This document shows, in pieces, positions 33,989 through 43,091 of a stretch of 64,000 nt of DNA; position 1 is the stretch's first letter; each line of letters starts with the position of its first letter. Source of the DNA: Palsa-513 sp050010595 (GTDB lineage Bacteria > Actinomycetota > Thermoleophilia > Solirubrobacterales > Solirubrobacteraceae). Under the pieces are notes generated by a model. It made no database searches. It was given only the letters and a program-made list of their open reading frames with translations, and was not told where the DNA came from. Both the position numbers and the translations under genes were made by a program. The stretch is from NCBI GenBank assembly GCA_050010595.1, contig JBEKKS010000012.1, positions 1-64,000 of the forward strand. Direction: 5' to 3'.

Positions 33989-35338
33989 TCAGCTGCTCTC
34001 GTAGATCGGGACCGTCGCGCCCTCGTAGATCGCCGGTGCCGGGATCTCCGCCAGGAACGGCGCGCCGCTCTCGTCGGTGAACGCGATCAGCAGCGCGATG
34101 TTGTCGCCGGCGACGAACAGCTCGAGCGAGATCGGGCTGCCGACCGCCGCTGTGGCGCCGACGTACTGCGTGTTGGCCTGCCAGCCGGGGACGCTGTTGT
34201 TGTCGAGCTGGCAGGCGACGTTGACCGTCCCGAGCGCGTCGATCCAAGCCATGAAGAAGTTGGCACCAAACGGTGCGATCGCGGGCGCCGACTGGGCGGG
34301 CCACGGGGGCGCGAGGATCAGCTGCTCCGCGGTGTTGTCGCCGAAATCCACGTCGAGGATGTTGAGCGAGCTCGCCGTGTCGGTCCCGGCCCAGGTGAGG
34401 ATCGCGTAGGGGTCCTGGCCGGGGACTTCGTTCCACTGGAGCCGCGGCGGGTGCGCGCTCGTCTGGCCCCAGAGAATCGCCTGGTTCGCGGTCAGGTCCG
34501 CCTGGCCGGGGCTGACGGGAGCGATGTTGAGCGTGCCCGCCGAGTCCGTGCCGACCCAGGCGATGATCGGGTCGCCGAGGATCCAGCCCTCCGTGTCGGG
34601 GTCGAAGCTGTAGCGCGCGGTGACGGCGGTCGCACCCGCAGCCGACTGGCCGGAGAACGTCGTCTTCTGCGGGCCGAGCATCTCGGTGTCCATCACGATC
34701 AGGTTCGGCGTGGCGTCCGCGTCGGTCCCGGTCCAGGTGATGTAGAGCGTGCCGCTCAACGTGTCACCGTAGATGTCGACGCCGGTCGTCGAGGTCTCGT
34801 CGAGCACGATCGGGGGGTCCCAGCTCTGCAGGAACGGGTCGCTCGAGGTGGCGAGCGTCACCGCGTTCGTGTTCGCGTCCGCCCAGGCGAGGACGACGAG
34901 CGAGCTCGCGCCGTCGCTCATCGCGGCGACGCCGACGAGCCCCTGCGAGGACTGCCCGCTCGGCCCTGTCGGCAGCAGCGACGGCGCTTGCAGGCTCGTG
35001 TCGCTACCCGCCTCGGCGAGCGGCACGCGGGTCGCCGCCCAGACGTCCCAGTCCGAGCCGAACGGCTGGCCCGGAGGGACCGTCACGGTGCCGCTGAAAT
35101 CGACGCCGTCGATTGTGTAGGTGATCGAGACCGGGCCGCTCGCGCCGGTCGGCGGACCGTCGAACGGCAGCCCGGAGGGCAGCGGCTGCGGTGGCGGCGT
35201 CGGCACCGTGTCGGGGGTGAGCAGCGCCGTGTACTCGGGTCCGCCCATCGAGTAGGTGAGCTCGTAGGCGAACAGGTTTTGGAAGCCGAGCGGGAGCGTC
35301 GCGTCCTGGACGCTGTCGATGTCGATATTGACTGTCAC
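33989..35338 (-). CDS. Hypothetical protein with beta-propeller-like repeats
   Basis: The 449-residue protein has no signal peptide or membrane segment. The second half carries repeated strand blocks: LYITWTGTDADATPNLIVMD, IIAWVGTDSAGTLNIAPV, AILTWAGTDTASSLNILDVD and FFMAWIDALGTVNVAC. The W-x-G-T-D core recurs, pointing to a beta-propeller. The GTG start (MTVNIDIDSV) overlaps the stop of the upstream gene by 4 nt. Function unknown; the two genes are probably produced together. Confidence 0.75.
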   Translation of the reverse strand: MTVNIDIDSVQDATLPLGFQNLFAYELTYSMGGPEYTALLTPDTVPTPPPQPLPSGLPFDGPPTGASGPVSITYTIDGVDFSGTVTVPPGQPFGSDWDVWAATRVPLAEAGSDTSLQAPSLLPTGPSGQSSQGLVGVAAMSDGASSLVVLAWADANTNAVTLATSSDPFLQSWDPPIVLDETSTTGVDIYGDTLSGTLYITWTGTDADATPNLIVMDTEMLGPQKTTFSGQSAAGATAVTARYSFDPDTEGWILGDPIIAWVGTDSAGTLNIAPVSPGQADLTANQAILWGQTSAHPPRLQWNEVPGQDPYAILTWAGTDTASSLNILDVDFGDNTAEQLILAPPWPAQSAPAIAPFGANFFMAWIDALGTVNVACQLDNNSVPGWQANTQYVGATAAVGSPISLELFVAGDNIALLIAFTDESGAPFLAEIPAPAIYEGATVPIYESS

Positions 35339-36645
35339 GCCAGCCAACCCTCGAAGGGCAGCGCGAGCAGCCAGTCGATGTCGCGCCGCAGCGCCGGCGA
35401 GGCGGCAGCACGCAGATCGCGCGCGAGCGCGGTTGCGCTGTGGCGCAACCGCCCGCCGCGTGGGAGCGCGGACGCGAGCGCGATCGTCCTGGCGCGCAGG
35501 GCGGGGTCCGCATCGAGGATGCGGCGCAGCTCGCGACCGTGGCGATAGTACGCGGCTACCGCGCGGCGTCCGCTCGGCCCGGACCTCGCGACGGCGTCGC
35601 GGATCGCACGCAGTGCGACGAGGTCGATTGCCGCGGTCGTCTCGAGCGCTAGCACGCTCAGCATGCAGAGGCTGCCGCCCGAGCTGGGCGGGGGCGGCGT
35701 CGGGAACTTGGAGATCACGCCGCCGATCGCTCCGAGGGCGGGCGAGACGACGATGCCGGTTGCCGTGATCTCGACCGCTGACAGCGACAGCACGATGCCG
35801 GCGGGGAGCGCGCTCGGCGAGCTCACGTTGAGTGCGTTCGCGGTAGCCGTGAGCGCGGCGGCGTTGACCTTCGTCTGGATCACGTCGCGGAGCGTCGGTC
35901 CGAACGTGTTCTCGAGCCAGCCGGAGAGGAAGTTGCCAAGCGCGGTCACGATGTCGCTGCCGACCGAGCCGCTCGAGGTGAATGTAGGTCCCGGGCTCGT
36001 GAACGCGCCGACTTCGAGCACGTCGCCGGTGTTCACGACGTCACCGCTCGGGAGCAGGTCGAACGTCGCGCTGTAGCCGACGCCGACGGTCGGGCCGTGG
36101 CCGCTGAGCGAGACGGTCGCGCCGCTCAGCGCGACCGCGATGCTGCCGCTCGAGAGCGTCACCGTCGGGGGCGGGGCCGTGACGGTCACCGTGTCCGTGA
36201 TCCCGATCACATCGATCACCTGGTCGCTGATCGAGATCCCCGTCAGCTGCGTGTTGATGTCGGCGGCGTCGATCACCTGGTTGTCGATCAGGACCACCTC
36301 GATGCCGGCCGATGGCAGCGTGTCGAGCAAGCCGGAGCGGAACCAGTCGACCGGCGTCGTGTCGTCGTTCGGATGCAGCGTCAGCGCGAGCTGACCCTCT
36401 CCCGTCACGACCGACGGCTGCGCCCCGACGGAGATCTGAACAGTCTGCGACGGCAGTCCGTCGCTGTCGAGCGAAGGTGCCGGGACGAGGCTCGCGCTAC
36501 CGACCCCTTGCGGGTCGGGCGTGACGCTCTGCGTCGAGTTCGGCCCGTTCGGGTTGTAGTAGTCGACGACCGACCAAACTCGCATCGTCACGGAAGGCGG
36601 TATCTCGCCGCCCAGCACGGTGACGGTGATGCTCTCCTCGTACAT
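35335..36645 (-). CDS. Hypothetical beta-rich protein with CFI-box-like C-terminus
   Basis: The 436-residue protein is mostly extended strands rich in V, T, S and G (TVTVTAPPPTVTLSSGSIAV). A serine-proline linker leads to a helical tail: SLCMLSVLALETTAAIDLVA, LRAIRDAVARSGPSGRRAVA, AYYRHGRELRRILDADP. The tail's order (Cys-x-x-x..., LRxxRD, xxxGRxxVxxYY) recalls the CFI-box C-terminal domain. No signal peptide is obvious. The next gene overlaps its stop by 4 nt. A good ribosome site (AAGGGGGCC) precedes the ATG. Confidence 0.7.
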   Translation of the reverse strand: MYEESITVTVLGGEIPPSVTMRVWSVVDYYNPNGPNSTQSVTPDPQGVGSASLVPAPSLDSDGLPSQTVQISVGAQPSVVTGEGQLALTLHPNDDTTPVDWFRSGLLDTLPSAGIEVVLIDNQVIDAADINTQLTGISISDQVIDVIGITDTVTVTAPPPTVTLSSGSIAVALSGATVSLSGHGPTVGVGYSATFDLLPSGDVVNTGDVLEVGAFTSPGPTFTSSGSVGSDIVTALGNFLSGWLENTFGPTLRDVIQTKVNAAALTATANALNVSSPSALPAGIVLSLSAVEITATGIVVSPALGAIGGVISKFPTPPPPSSGGSLCMLSVLALETTAAIDLVALRAIRDAVARSGPSGRRAVAAYYRHGRELRRILDADPALRARTIALASALPRGGRLRHSATALARDLRAAASPALRRDIDWLLALPFEGWLA

Positions 36646-36735
36646 GCCCGGCCCCCTTGCTCGCCGTCTGACGGGTACCTGCTGGGCGCAGCCTACGACC
36701 GGTTCGCGGGCCCGTCAACGACGAATCGCCTCAGC

Positions 36736-37152
36736 TCATAGCGGCGGCATCCAGCGGCCGGCGACATGCAGCGAGCCGTCGCCGCTGCCGTGCTCGGAGA
36801 GCTTGCGCTCGTGCGCTCCATAGATGCGCACGTCGGTGGTCGCGCCGTCCCGCTCGTGCAGGATGAAGACGCGGGGCACGTCGTGCAGCTCGAGGCGATC
36901 GACGAGCACGTAGTTCGCTTCGACCTCTGCGATCCAGACGTCGCCGACGTGCCATTGGTCGGTCAGGCGGTGCGAGGTGCTGTGCAGCTGAGCGATCACC
37001 GCGGCGAACAGGTCGCGCACGCCGTCGCGGCCGTCTGCGCGTCGCCCGTCGACCGCAAGCAAGCTGCAGTCCTCGGCCATCCCGGCGACCGCGCGCTCGG
37101 CGTCGAGCTTGTCGAACGCTGCGAGCAGCCTCTCGATCGGCGACGCGCTCAC
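36736..37152 (-). CDS. SnoaL/NTF2-like protein
   Basis: The 138-residue protein has the cone-shaped NTF2 fold pattern: IERLLAAFDKLDAERAVAGM, DGVRDLFAAVIAQLHSTSH, WHVGDVWIAEVEANYVL and RVFILHERDGATTDVRIYG. Such proteins bind small hydrophobic ligands or act as ketosteroid-like isomerases. The GTG start lies 8 nt after a TAGCAT box on the minus strand. The frame stays open upstream, but homology begins here. Confidence 0.8.
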   Translation of the reverse strand: MSASPIERLLAAFDKLDAERAVAGMAEDCSLLAVDGRRADGRDGVRDLFAAVIAQLHSTSHRLTDQWHVGDVWIAEVEANYVLVDRLELHDVPRVFILHERDGATTDVRIYGAHERKLSEHGSGDGSLHVAGRWMPPL

Positions 37153-37186
37153 GCTGCGCGATGCTACACGCGCAGTCGCCCGTTGC

Positions 37187-39547
37187 CTATCCCAGCAGCG
37201 GGCGACGTCGCTCCGGCGCGCGCCCGCGCGGCTGGGTCGGCGGCTCGCGCTTGGGCGCCGGCGGGATCGCGAGCGCGACGCGGTGGTGGGGAGTGACGGT
37301 CGTCGGCGTGCCGTGGTGAACGATCTCGATCGCATCGCCTGAGGCGAGCGAGTAATAGGCCTTGCTGGGCGTCACCTCGACGCGCAGGCGCCGGTCGCAG
37401 AACATCAGGCGGAAGACGAGGCGCGTCAGCTGCGGCGGTAGGCGCGGCGCGAACTGGATCGGCAGCGTGTTGTCGCGCAAGCCGCCGAGGCCCGCGACGA
37501 TCGCGATCCAGCAGCCCGCCAGCGAAGCGATGTGCAGGCCGTCGCGCGTGTTCTGCATCAGGTCGCCGAGGTCGATCAGCGCAGCCTCCGAGAGATAGTC
37601 GTAGGCGAGATCGAGGTGGCCGACCTCGGCCGCAACGACGGCCTGGGTGCAGGCCGACAGCGACGAGTCGCGTACGGTGATCCGCTCGTAGTAGTCGAAG
37701 TTGCGCGCCTTCTCCTCGTCGCTGAACGCGTCGCCGCAGCGGTAGAGCGCGAGCACCAGGTCCGCCTGCTTGACGACCTGGCGGCGGTAGAGATCGAAGT
37801 AGGGAAAGTTCAGCAGCAGTGGGTACTGCGCATCGCTCGTCGCCTCGAAATCCCACATCGCGTGATCGGTGAAGCACTCCGCTTGCGGATGCACGCCGCG
37901 GGCCTCGTCGTAACAGATCGTCATCGTGTCGGCGGCGTCGCGCCAGCTCGCGGCCTCCTCATCGTTGACGCCGAGCTCGCTGGCGCGCAGCGGGTGGCGC
38001 CCCGCGGCTGCCGCCGCCGCGCGCAGGTTCCGCTGGGCCATCAGGTTCGTATAGACGTTGTTGTCCGCGACCGCGCTGTATTCGTCGGGGCCGGTCACGC
38101 CGTCGATTCGAAAGCGTCCCTCAGCGTCGTGATGGCCCAGTGAGCGCCACAGGCGCGCAGTCTCGACGAGCAGCTCGATCCCGGCCTCGCGGTCGAACTC
38201 GTCGTCGTCGTGGGTGGCGAGATAGGTCGTGACCGCCGCGGCGATGTCGGCGTTGACGTGAAACGCCGCGGTGCCCGCCGGCCAGTAGCTCGAGCACTCC
38301 TCGCCATGGATCGTCCGCCACGGGAACGCGGCGCCGGCGAGGCCGAGCTGGGTCGCGCGCTCGCGCGCGAGACCGAGTGTCTCGTGGCGCCAGTAGAGGG
38401 CGTCGCGCACCGCGTCCGGCATCGTGTAGTTGAGGACCGGGAGGACGAACGTCTCGCAGTCCCAGAAGGAGTGACCGTCGTAGCCGGGCCCGGTCAGGCC
38501 CTTCGCGGGCACAGCACGGCGCTCCGTCCGAGCGCCCGCCTGGAGCACGTGGAAGAGCGCGAAGCGCGCAGCCTGTTGGAGCTCGACGTCGCCATCGATC
38601 TCGACGTCGGCGCGCTCCCAGAAATCGTGCAGGTAGGCGGTCTGCTCCGTCGCGAGGCCGTCCCAGCCGCCGCGGCGCGCTGCCGCCAGCGCGGCTCCGA
38701 CCTGGTCGCGTAGCGCCGGTACAGAGCGGTTCGCCGACCAGCCGTAGGCGAGGAACTTCACGATCCGAAGCGGCGTGCCAGGGCGTAGCGTCGCCGTCAC
38801 GGTCACGCGCCCGAGATCCTCGAAGCTCTCGGCGACGCACTCGGCGTCGTCGTAGCCACTGATCTCGTGGTCCATCGCTGCCGCAACTGTCAGCTTGCTC
38901 GAGCGCGTCGTGTGCACGAGCACGGAGCGCGTGTTGCGATCCTCGAACAGGTCCGACTCGAGCGGATTGAGCAACGCGGCAGCGACCCGCGGGTCGCTGC
39001 CCACGGAAGCCGGCAGCGACTCGTTTGCGACGAGCTCAGACTGCACGACGACGGTCAAAGGCCCGTCCACCGGCTGAACCTCGTAGAGGATTGCAGCGAT
39101 AGCGCGCTGCGCGAAGGAGACGAGCCGCGTCGAGGCGACGTGCACGAGCCGTCCCGAAGGAGACTCCCATTCGAGGCTGCGGCGCAGGACGCCGTGGCGC
39201 AGGTCGAGGACGCGCTCGTGGTGGCGCAGCGCGCCGTAGCGCACGTCCAACGCCTCATCCTCGACGAGCAGGCGCATGATCTTGCCGTTCGTCACGTTGA
39301 CGACGGTCTGACCGCTCTCGGGGAAGCCGAACCCGGCCTCTGCGTAAGGCAGTGGTCGCAGCTCGTAGAAGCCGGCGAGATAGGTGCCGGGCAGGCCGTA
39401 CGGCTCTCCTTCGTCGAGGTTCCCGCGCATGCCGATGTGGCCGTTCGAAAGCGCGAACAGTGACTCGCTGCGCGCGAGCTCCTCCGGATGTAGCGAGGTC
39501 TCCCGCACCGCCCACGGCTCGATCGCGAATGCGGGATGGCGACTCAA
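37187..39547 (-). CDS. Glycoside hydrolase family 65 disaccharide phosphorylase
   Basis: This 786-residue enzyme uses phosphate to split an alpha-linked glucose disaccharide (maltose, trehalose, kojibiose or nigerose), giving beta-glucose 1-phosphate and glucose. The N-terminal beta-sandwich starts FAIEPWAVRETSLHPEEL; the (alpha/alpha)6 barrel has GHSFWDCETFVLPVLNY, WPAGTAAFHVNADIA and the catalytic acid in DGVTGPDEYSAVADNNVYTN (Glu about 488). Which sugar cannot be read from sequence. It overlaps the beta-phosphoglucomutase gene by 4 nt, which fits the beta-G1P product. Confidence 0.92.
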   Translation of the reverse strand: MSRHPAFAIEPWAVRETSLHPEELARSESLFALSNGHIGMRGNLDEGEPYGLPGTYLAGFYELRPLPYAEAGFGFPESGQTVVNVTNGKIMRLLVEDEALDVRYGALRHHERVLDLRHGVLRRSLEWESPSGRLVHVASTRLVSFAQRAIAAILYEVQPVDGPLTVVVQSELVANESLPASVGSDPRVAAALLNPLESDLFEDRNTRSVLVHTTRSSKLTVAAAMDHEISGYDDAECVAESFEDLGRVTVTATLRPGTPLRIVKFLAYGWSANRSVPALRDQVGAALAAARRGGWDGLATEQTAYLHDFWERADVEIDGDVELQQAARFALFHVLQAGARTERRAVPAKGLTGPGYDGHSFWDCETFVLPVLNYTMPDAVRDALYWRHETLGLARERATQLGLAGAAFPWRTIHGEECSSYWPAGTAAFHVNADIAAAVTTYLATHDDDEFDREAGIELLVETARLWRSLGHHDAEGRFRIDGVTGPDEYSAVADNNVYTNLMAQRNLRAAAAAAGRHPLRASELGVNDEEAASWRDAADTMTICYDEARGVHPQAECFTDHAMWDFEATSDAQYPLLLNFPYFDLYRRQVVKQADLVLALYRCGDAFSDEEKARNFDYYERITVRDSSLSACTQAVVAAEVGHLDLAYDYLSEAALIDLGDLMQNTRDGLHIASLAGCWIAIVAGLGGLRDNTLPIQFAPRLPPQLTRLVFRLMFCDRRLRVEVTPSKAYYSLASGDAIEIVHHGTPTTVTPHHRVALAIPPAPKREPPTQPRGRAPERRRPLLG

Positions 39548-40287
39548 GGGGTCTCCAGAAGCTCGTCGAGATCGCGCACGACGACGTCGGCGCCGTGCTC
39601 GGCGAGCGCCTTCGCCTGGCCGACCCGGTCGATCCCGACGACGATCGCGAAATGCCCCGCGCGGCCTGCCTCGACGCCGGCGAGCGCGTCCTCGAAGACT
39701 GCCGCCGCGCCTGGCTCTACCGAGAGCGCCCGGGCGCCCGCCAGATAGGTGTCGGGCGCCGGCTTTCCGGCGAGCTGCTCGTCCTGCGCTACGTGGCCGT
39801 CGATAACCGCCTCGAAGAGGTCATCGATCCCGGCCGAACGCAGCACGTCGCGGCAGTTCGCGCTCGAGGAGACGACCGCGCGACGCAGGCCAGCGTCGCG
39901 CGCGGCCTTCACGTAGCGGACCGAGCCCGGATAGGGATCGACACCGCGCGTGCGGATCAGTTCGACGACGATCTCGTTCTTGCGCTTGCCGAGGCCGATC
40001 ACGGTGTCGGCCTGCGGCGGATCGTCGGGACTCCCATCCGGCAGGTCGATGCCGCGCGCGGCCAGGAACGCGCGCACGCCGTCGCTGCGCGCCTTCCCAT
40101 CGACGTACTCGTCGTAGTCGCGGTGCGGGTCGAATGGCTCGTAGGGCTCGCCCGACTGCTGCGCACGCTGTTTGAGGAAGGCGTCGAACATCTCCTCCCA
40201 AGCTGCCGCGTGGAGCTTCGCGGTTGGCGTCAGGACACCGTCGAGGTCAAACAGGCAGGCGGACACATGGGCCGGTAATCCGAGCAC
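39544..40287 (-). CDS. pgmB: Beta-phosphoglucomutase, HAD superfamily
   Basis: The 247-residue protein interconverts beta-glucose 1-phosphate and glucose 6-phosphate. HAD motif I is CLFDLDGVLTPTAKLHAAAW (nucleophile Asp about 14), motif II VVSSSANCRDVL, and the lysine of motif III with IDGHVAQDEQLAGKPAPDTY. The alpha-helical cap lies after motif I. The GTG at 40287 is 6 nt after a TAGCTT box on the minus strand. It is the first gene of the operon with GH65 and funnels its product into glycolysis. Confidence 0.93.
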   Translation of the reverse strand: MLGLPAHVSACLFDLDGVLTPTAKLHAAAWEEMFDAFLKQRAQQSGEPYEPFDPHRDYDEYVDGKARSDGVRAFLAARGIDLPDGSPDDPPQADTVIGLGKRKNEIVVELIRTRGVDPYPGSVRYVKAARDAGLRRAVVSSSANCRDVLRSAGIDDLFEAVIDGHVAQDEQLAGKPAPDTYLAGARALSVEPGAAAVFEDALAGVEAGRAGHFAIVVGIDRVGQAKALAEHGADVVVRDLDELLETP

Positions 40288-40320
40288 GCATGGAAGCTAG
40301 CGAACTTGCGCAAGCAAGTT
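40288..40320 (-). promoter_or_regulatory. Leaderless promoter and LacI-like operator of pgmB-GH65
   Basis: On the minus strand TAGCTT (40299-40294) ends 6 nt before GTG 40287. Directly upstream, AACTTGC-GCAA-GCAAGTT (40303-40320) contains CTTGCGCAAG (40305-40314), a CG-centred palindrome like LacI-family sites. A LacI-type repressor responding to a disaccharide would fit, but none is encoded in the window. Confidence 0.5.
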
Positions 40321-40490
40321 GTCGTGACACGGGGAAATACCGATTTTGCGGGTAAACAAGCGACGGGGCCGGGGGGTGCCCTGTTGCCCAGCGGCGGCGC
40401 CGCAAACACGCTCGATCGATCCGTTGGCTTGCACCGAAGCCACGTTGGCGGATGTTCACGCGCCGTTTTCCTCTTCGCCGCGCAGCCGTC

Positions 40491-40502
40491 TAAGCTGAAT
40501 GT
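40491..40502 (+). promoter_or_regulatory. Leaderless promoter of the NagD-like gene (-10 TAAGCT)
   Basis: TAAGCT ends 6 nt before GTG 40503. The region between this and the divergent pgmB promoter (about 170 nt) shows nothing else. Confidence 0.5.
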
Positions 40503-41354
40503 GTGCCCAAGACGCCGTCGCTGATCCCCAAGGACCGAGAGATTTGCTCGTGGCTGATGGACATGGACGGCGTGCTGATCAAAGAGGAGCACGTGATTCC
40601 CGGCGCGCCTGAGTTCATCACGCGCCTGCGCGAGCTCGAGCTGCCGTTCCTCGTGCTCACGAACAACTCGATGTACACCCAGCGCGATCTCGTGGCGCGG
40701 CTGCGCTCGATCGGGCTCGACGTCCCCGAGAACGCGATCTGGACCTCGGCACTCGCGACAGCCCGCTTTCTCGCGAGCCAGCGGCCGCGCGGCTCCGCGC
40801 ACGTGATCGGTGAGGCCGGGCTCACCACGGCGCTGCATGACGTCGGCTACACGATCAGCGACCGCAATCCCGACTACGTGGTGCTGGGGGAGACGCGGAC
40901 CTACAGCTTCGAGCGCCTCACGCGCGCAATCCAGCTGATCGCGAAGGGTGCGCGCTTCATCGCGACGAACCCCGACACCGTCGGCCCCTCGCCGGACGGG
41001 CCGCTCCCGGCGACGGGCTCGGTCGCTGCGCTGATCTCGCGTGCCACCGGCGTCGAGCCCTACTACGTCGGCAAGCCGAATCCGTTGATGATGCGCTCTG
41101 CGCTCAACGCGATCGAGGCGCACAGCGAGACGACCGCCATGATCGGCGACCGGATGGACACGGACGTCGTGTCCGGTCTCGAGGCAGGCCTGCACACGAT
41201 CCTCGTGCTGACGGGCGTCTCGACCGTCGAGTCGGCCGAGCGCTTCCCCTACCGACCGGCAGCGATCGCGGAGTCGGTCGCGGATCTTGTTGCGCAGCTT
41301 GGTCGGGACGAGCCTGTCACCGCTCAGGTGGACACGCTCAAGGCTGCGTCCTAG
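40503..41354 (+). CDS. HAD superfamily phosphatase, NagD-like
   Basis: The 283-residue protein is a type IIA HAD hydrolase. Motif I: SWLMDMDGVLIKEEHVIPGA (Asp nucleophile about 20); motif II in FLVLTNNSMYTQRDLV; motif III/IV with YYVGKPNPLMMRSALN and AMIGDRMDTDVVSGLEAGLH. Such enzymes dephosphorylate nucleotides, p-nitrophenylphosphate or sugar phosphates; the exact substrate is unknown. The stop overlaps the convergent L,D-transpeptidase gene by 4 nt. Confidence 0.9.
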   Translation: MPKTPSLIPKDREICSWLMDMDGVLIKEEHVIPGAPEFITRLRELELPFLVLTNNSMYTQRDLVARLRSIGLDVPENAIWTSALATARFLASQRPRGSAHVIGEAGLTTALHDVGYTISDRNPDYVVLGETRTYSFERLTRAIQLIAKGARFIATNPDTVGPSPDGPLPATGSVAALISRATGVEPYYVGKPNPLMMRSALNAIEAHSETTAMIGDRMDTDVVSGLEAGLHTILVLTGVSTVESAERFPYRPAAIAESVADLVAQLGRDEPVTAQVDTLKAAS

Positions 41355-42967
41355 CGCGCGACCGTAACCAGCGTCCCGATCGGCGTGTAAGGCCAGACCC
41401 GCGCCGCCTCGGAGTATGGGAGCTCGACGCAGCCGAGGCTCTGGGGGAAGCCGTACTGGGCGCGCAAGAAGCCGTGAATCGCGTCGCTGCCGTTGAAGTA
41501 GCTGATCCAGGGGATCCCGGGGTCGTGGTAGTGGCTACCGTCTGGGTTCGTGCCACTCATCGTGCCGACACGGATGTGCTCGAACACCGCGAAGGTGCCA
41601 AGCTGGGTCGAGCGGCCAGGGATGCCGGTGTTGGCGAGCGTCCGCAGCACGACGCGGTTGCCGCTGTAGAGCGTCAGCGTCTCGGGTGGGCTCGCCCGGA
41701 CCAGGACATAGTCGTAGGCGCCGCTGCGGTGCTGGCCGGAGACGGCGGCGGCGAGCAGCGCGCGCCAGACCTCGGGGCCGGCGATCCCGTCGACCGCGAG
41801 GCCGTGCTGCTGCTCGAAGACCATCACGGCGCCCTTCACGATCTCGCTTGGCTGGCCCGCGGTCCAGAGCGCGCGCAGGGTCGCCGGAGCGTTCGCGTAA
41901 CGCCAGGAAAACTCGCCGGCCGGCGGATCGACCGCGGCGTCGAGCTGCGCGCTTGCGGTCTGGGCCACGGGAGCGCCGGATGGCGACCAGCTGACCGGTA
42001 GATAGCCTTGCTGCGCGAGTAGCTGCTGGAGGCGTAGCACGGTCCCGCCGGCGACCGACCAGCTCAGCGTGCTGGTCCGCTGCAGCTGTGCGTTTGCGAC
42101 GGCGGTCGGGAGGATGACCTGGACCGAGCCGGCGAGCGGGAAGCCGGTGCTCGATGGGGTGAAGATCAGCGTATGGCTGTTCGGCTTGCTCCAGCTGCCG
42201 GCAACCTGAGGGCTCAGCCGCGGGAGCGCGGATCCCAGGACGGCGGCGAGCGGGCGTGAGAACGTGAGGCGAAGCGGCGCCGTCGGAGAGATCGTGGTGG
42301 TCGTCGCGGGAGTGGCGATGAGCAGCGGCACGCTCGTGTGCGGGAACCATGTGACGAGAGTGGGGGACCCGAGTCGCTCCCAAGGGCGCGCGGCGGCCGC
42401 GATCTCGATCGCTCCCGAGGCGGCACGAGGGTGCAGCGTAAGCGTCCTCGAGTGCAGCGAGCGGCGGGGACGGTGGCCGAGCGCGATCGCGGCAGGGGTG
42501 CTCGAGAAGGTGACATGCAGTCGATCGGCTGAGGTGAGCGTGAGCCACGGGTTGGCGATTCGCACGACTGGCGTGCGCAGCGTGAGCTGTTCGTGGACCG
42601 TGCCTCCGAGCGCCCAGGCGATCGCTCCTGGCCGGCGCACCGTCGCGTCGACAAGCAGCAGCTCGCCGGGGGCGACGGGGATGCGGGGCACGAGCGCGCC
42701 GTGGTGATCGGCGAGTGGGATTCGCCGTCCGTCGGCGGTCAAGGCGACGGCGTGCTCGAGGTGGCCGCCGAGCGGTCCGAGATCGAGTGCGGCGAGCGCC
42801 GTGCGGCTGGCGCGCAACGAGCTGTGCGATAGCGCGACGGCGGCGATCGCGATGCCGACGAGGAGCGCCAACGCCGCAACGGCTGTGATGGTTGCCAGCG
42901 CGAGCGCCGACCGGCGGGGTCGGGAAGGGACGGGCGCGCCGCGCCGGTCGAGCGGACCGAGCGCCAT
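41351..42967 (-). CDS. L,D-transpeptidase with peptidoglycan-binding domain
   Basis: The 538-residue envelope protein crosslinks peptidoglycan stem peptides through a Cys. An N-terminal membrane segment (LALATITAVAALALLVGIAI, about residues 22-43) anchors it. A long beta-rich region follows, then a peptidoglycan-binding domain (IVKGAVMVFEQQHGLAVDGI). The YkuD catalytic domain ends with SDAIHGFLRAQYGFPQSLGC and VELP; the usual Arg after Gly-Cys is a Glu. The nucleophile is the Cys in SLGC. Two Ig-like or interimmunoglobulin regions may precede it. The start follows a TATCCT box. Confidence 0.9.
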   Translation of the reverse strand: MALGPLDRRGAPVPSRPRRSALALATITAVAALALLVGIAIAAVALSHSSLRASRTALAALDLGPLGGHLEHAVALTADGRRIPLADHHGALVPRIPVAPGELLLVDATVRRPGAIAWALGGTVHEQLTLRTPVVRIANPWLTLTSADRLHVTFSSTPAAIALGHRPRRSLHSRTLTLHPRAASGAIEIAAAARPWERLGSPTLVTWFPHTSVPLLIATPATTTTISPTAPLRLTFSRPLAAVLGSALPRLSPQVAGSWSKPNSHTLIFTPSSTGFPLAGSVQVILPTAVANAQLQRTSTLSWSVAGGTVLRLQQLLAQQGYLPVSWSPSGAPVAQTASAQLDAAVDPPAGEFSWRYANAPATLRALWTAGQPSEIVKGAVMVFEQQHGLAVDGIAGPEVWRALLAAAVSGQHRSGAYDYVLVRASPPETLTLYSGNRVVLRTLANTGIPGRSTQLGTFAVFEHIRVGTMSGTNPDGSHYHDPGIPWISYFNGSDAIHGFLRAQYGFPQSLGCVELPYSEAARVWPYTPIGTLVTVAR

Positions 42968-42979
42968 GAGCCCAGGATA
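42968..42979 (-). promoter_or_regulatory. Leaderless promoter of the L,D-transpeptidase (-10 TATCCT)
   Basis: On the minus strand TATCCT ends 6 nt before the ATG at 42967. Confidence 0.5.
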
Positions 42980-43091
42980 GGGGGTGAGTTGGTCGCGAAG
43001 CGCAGGGGACGGGACCAGGCAACGGTCGTTGCAGTCGATCGTGGTCTGACGCGCCCGGAGCTAAAGCAAATGCTCGATTTGGCCGAAGGCG

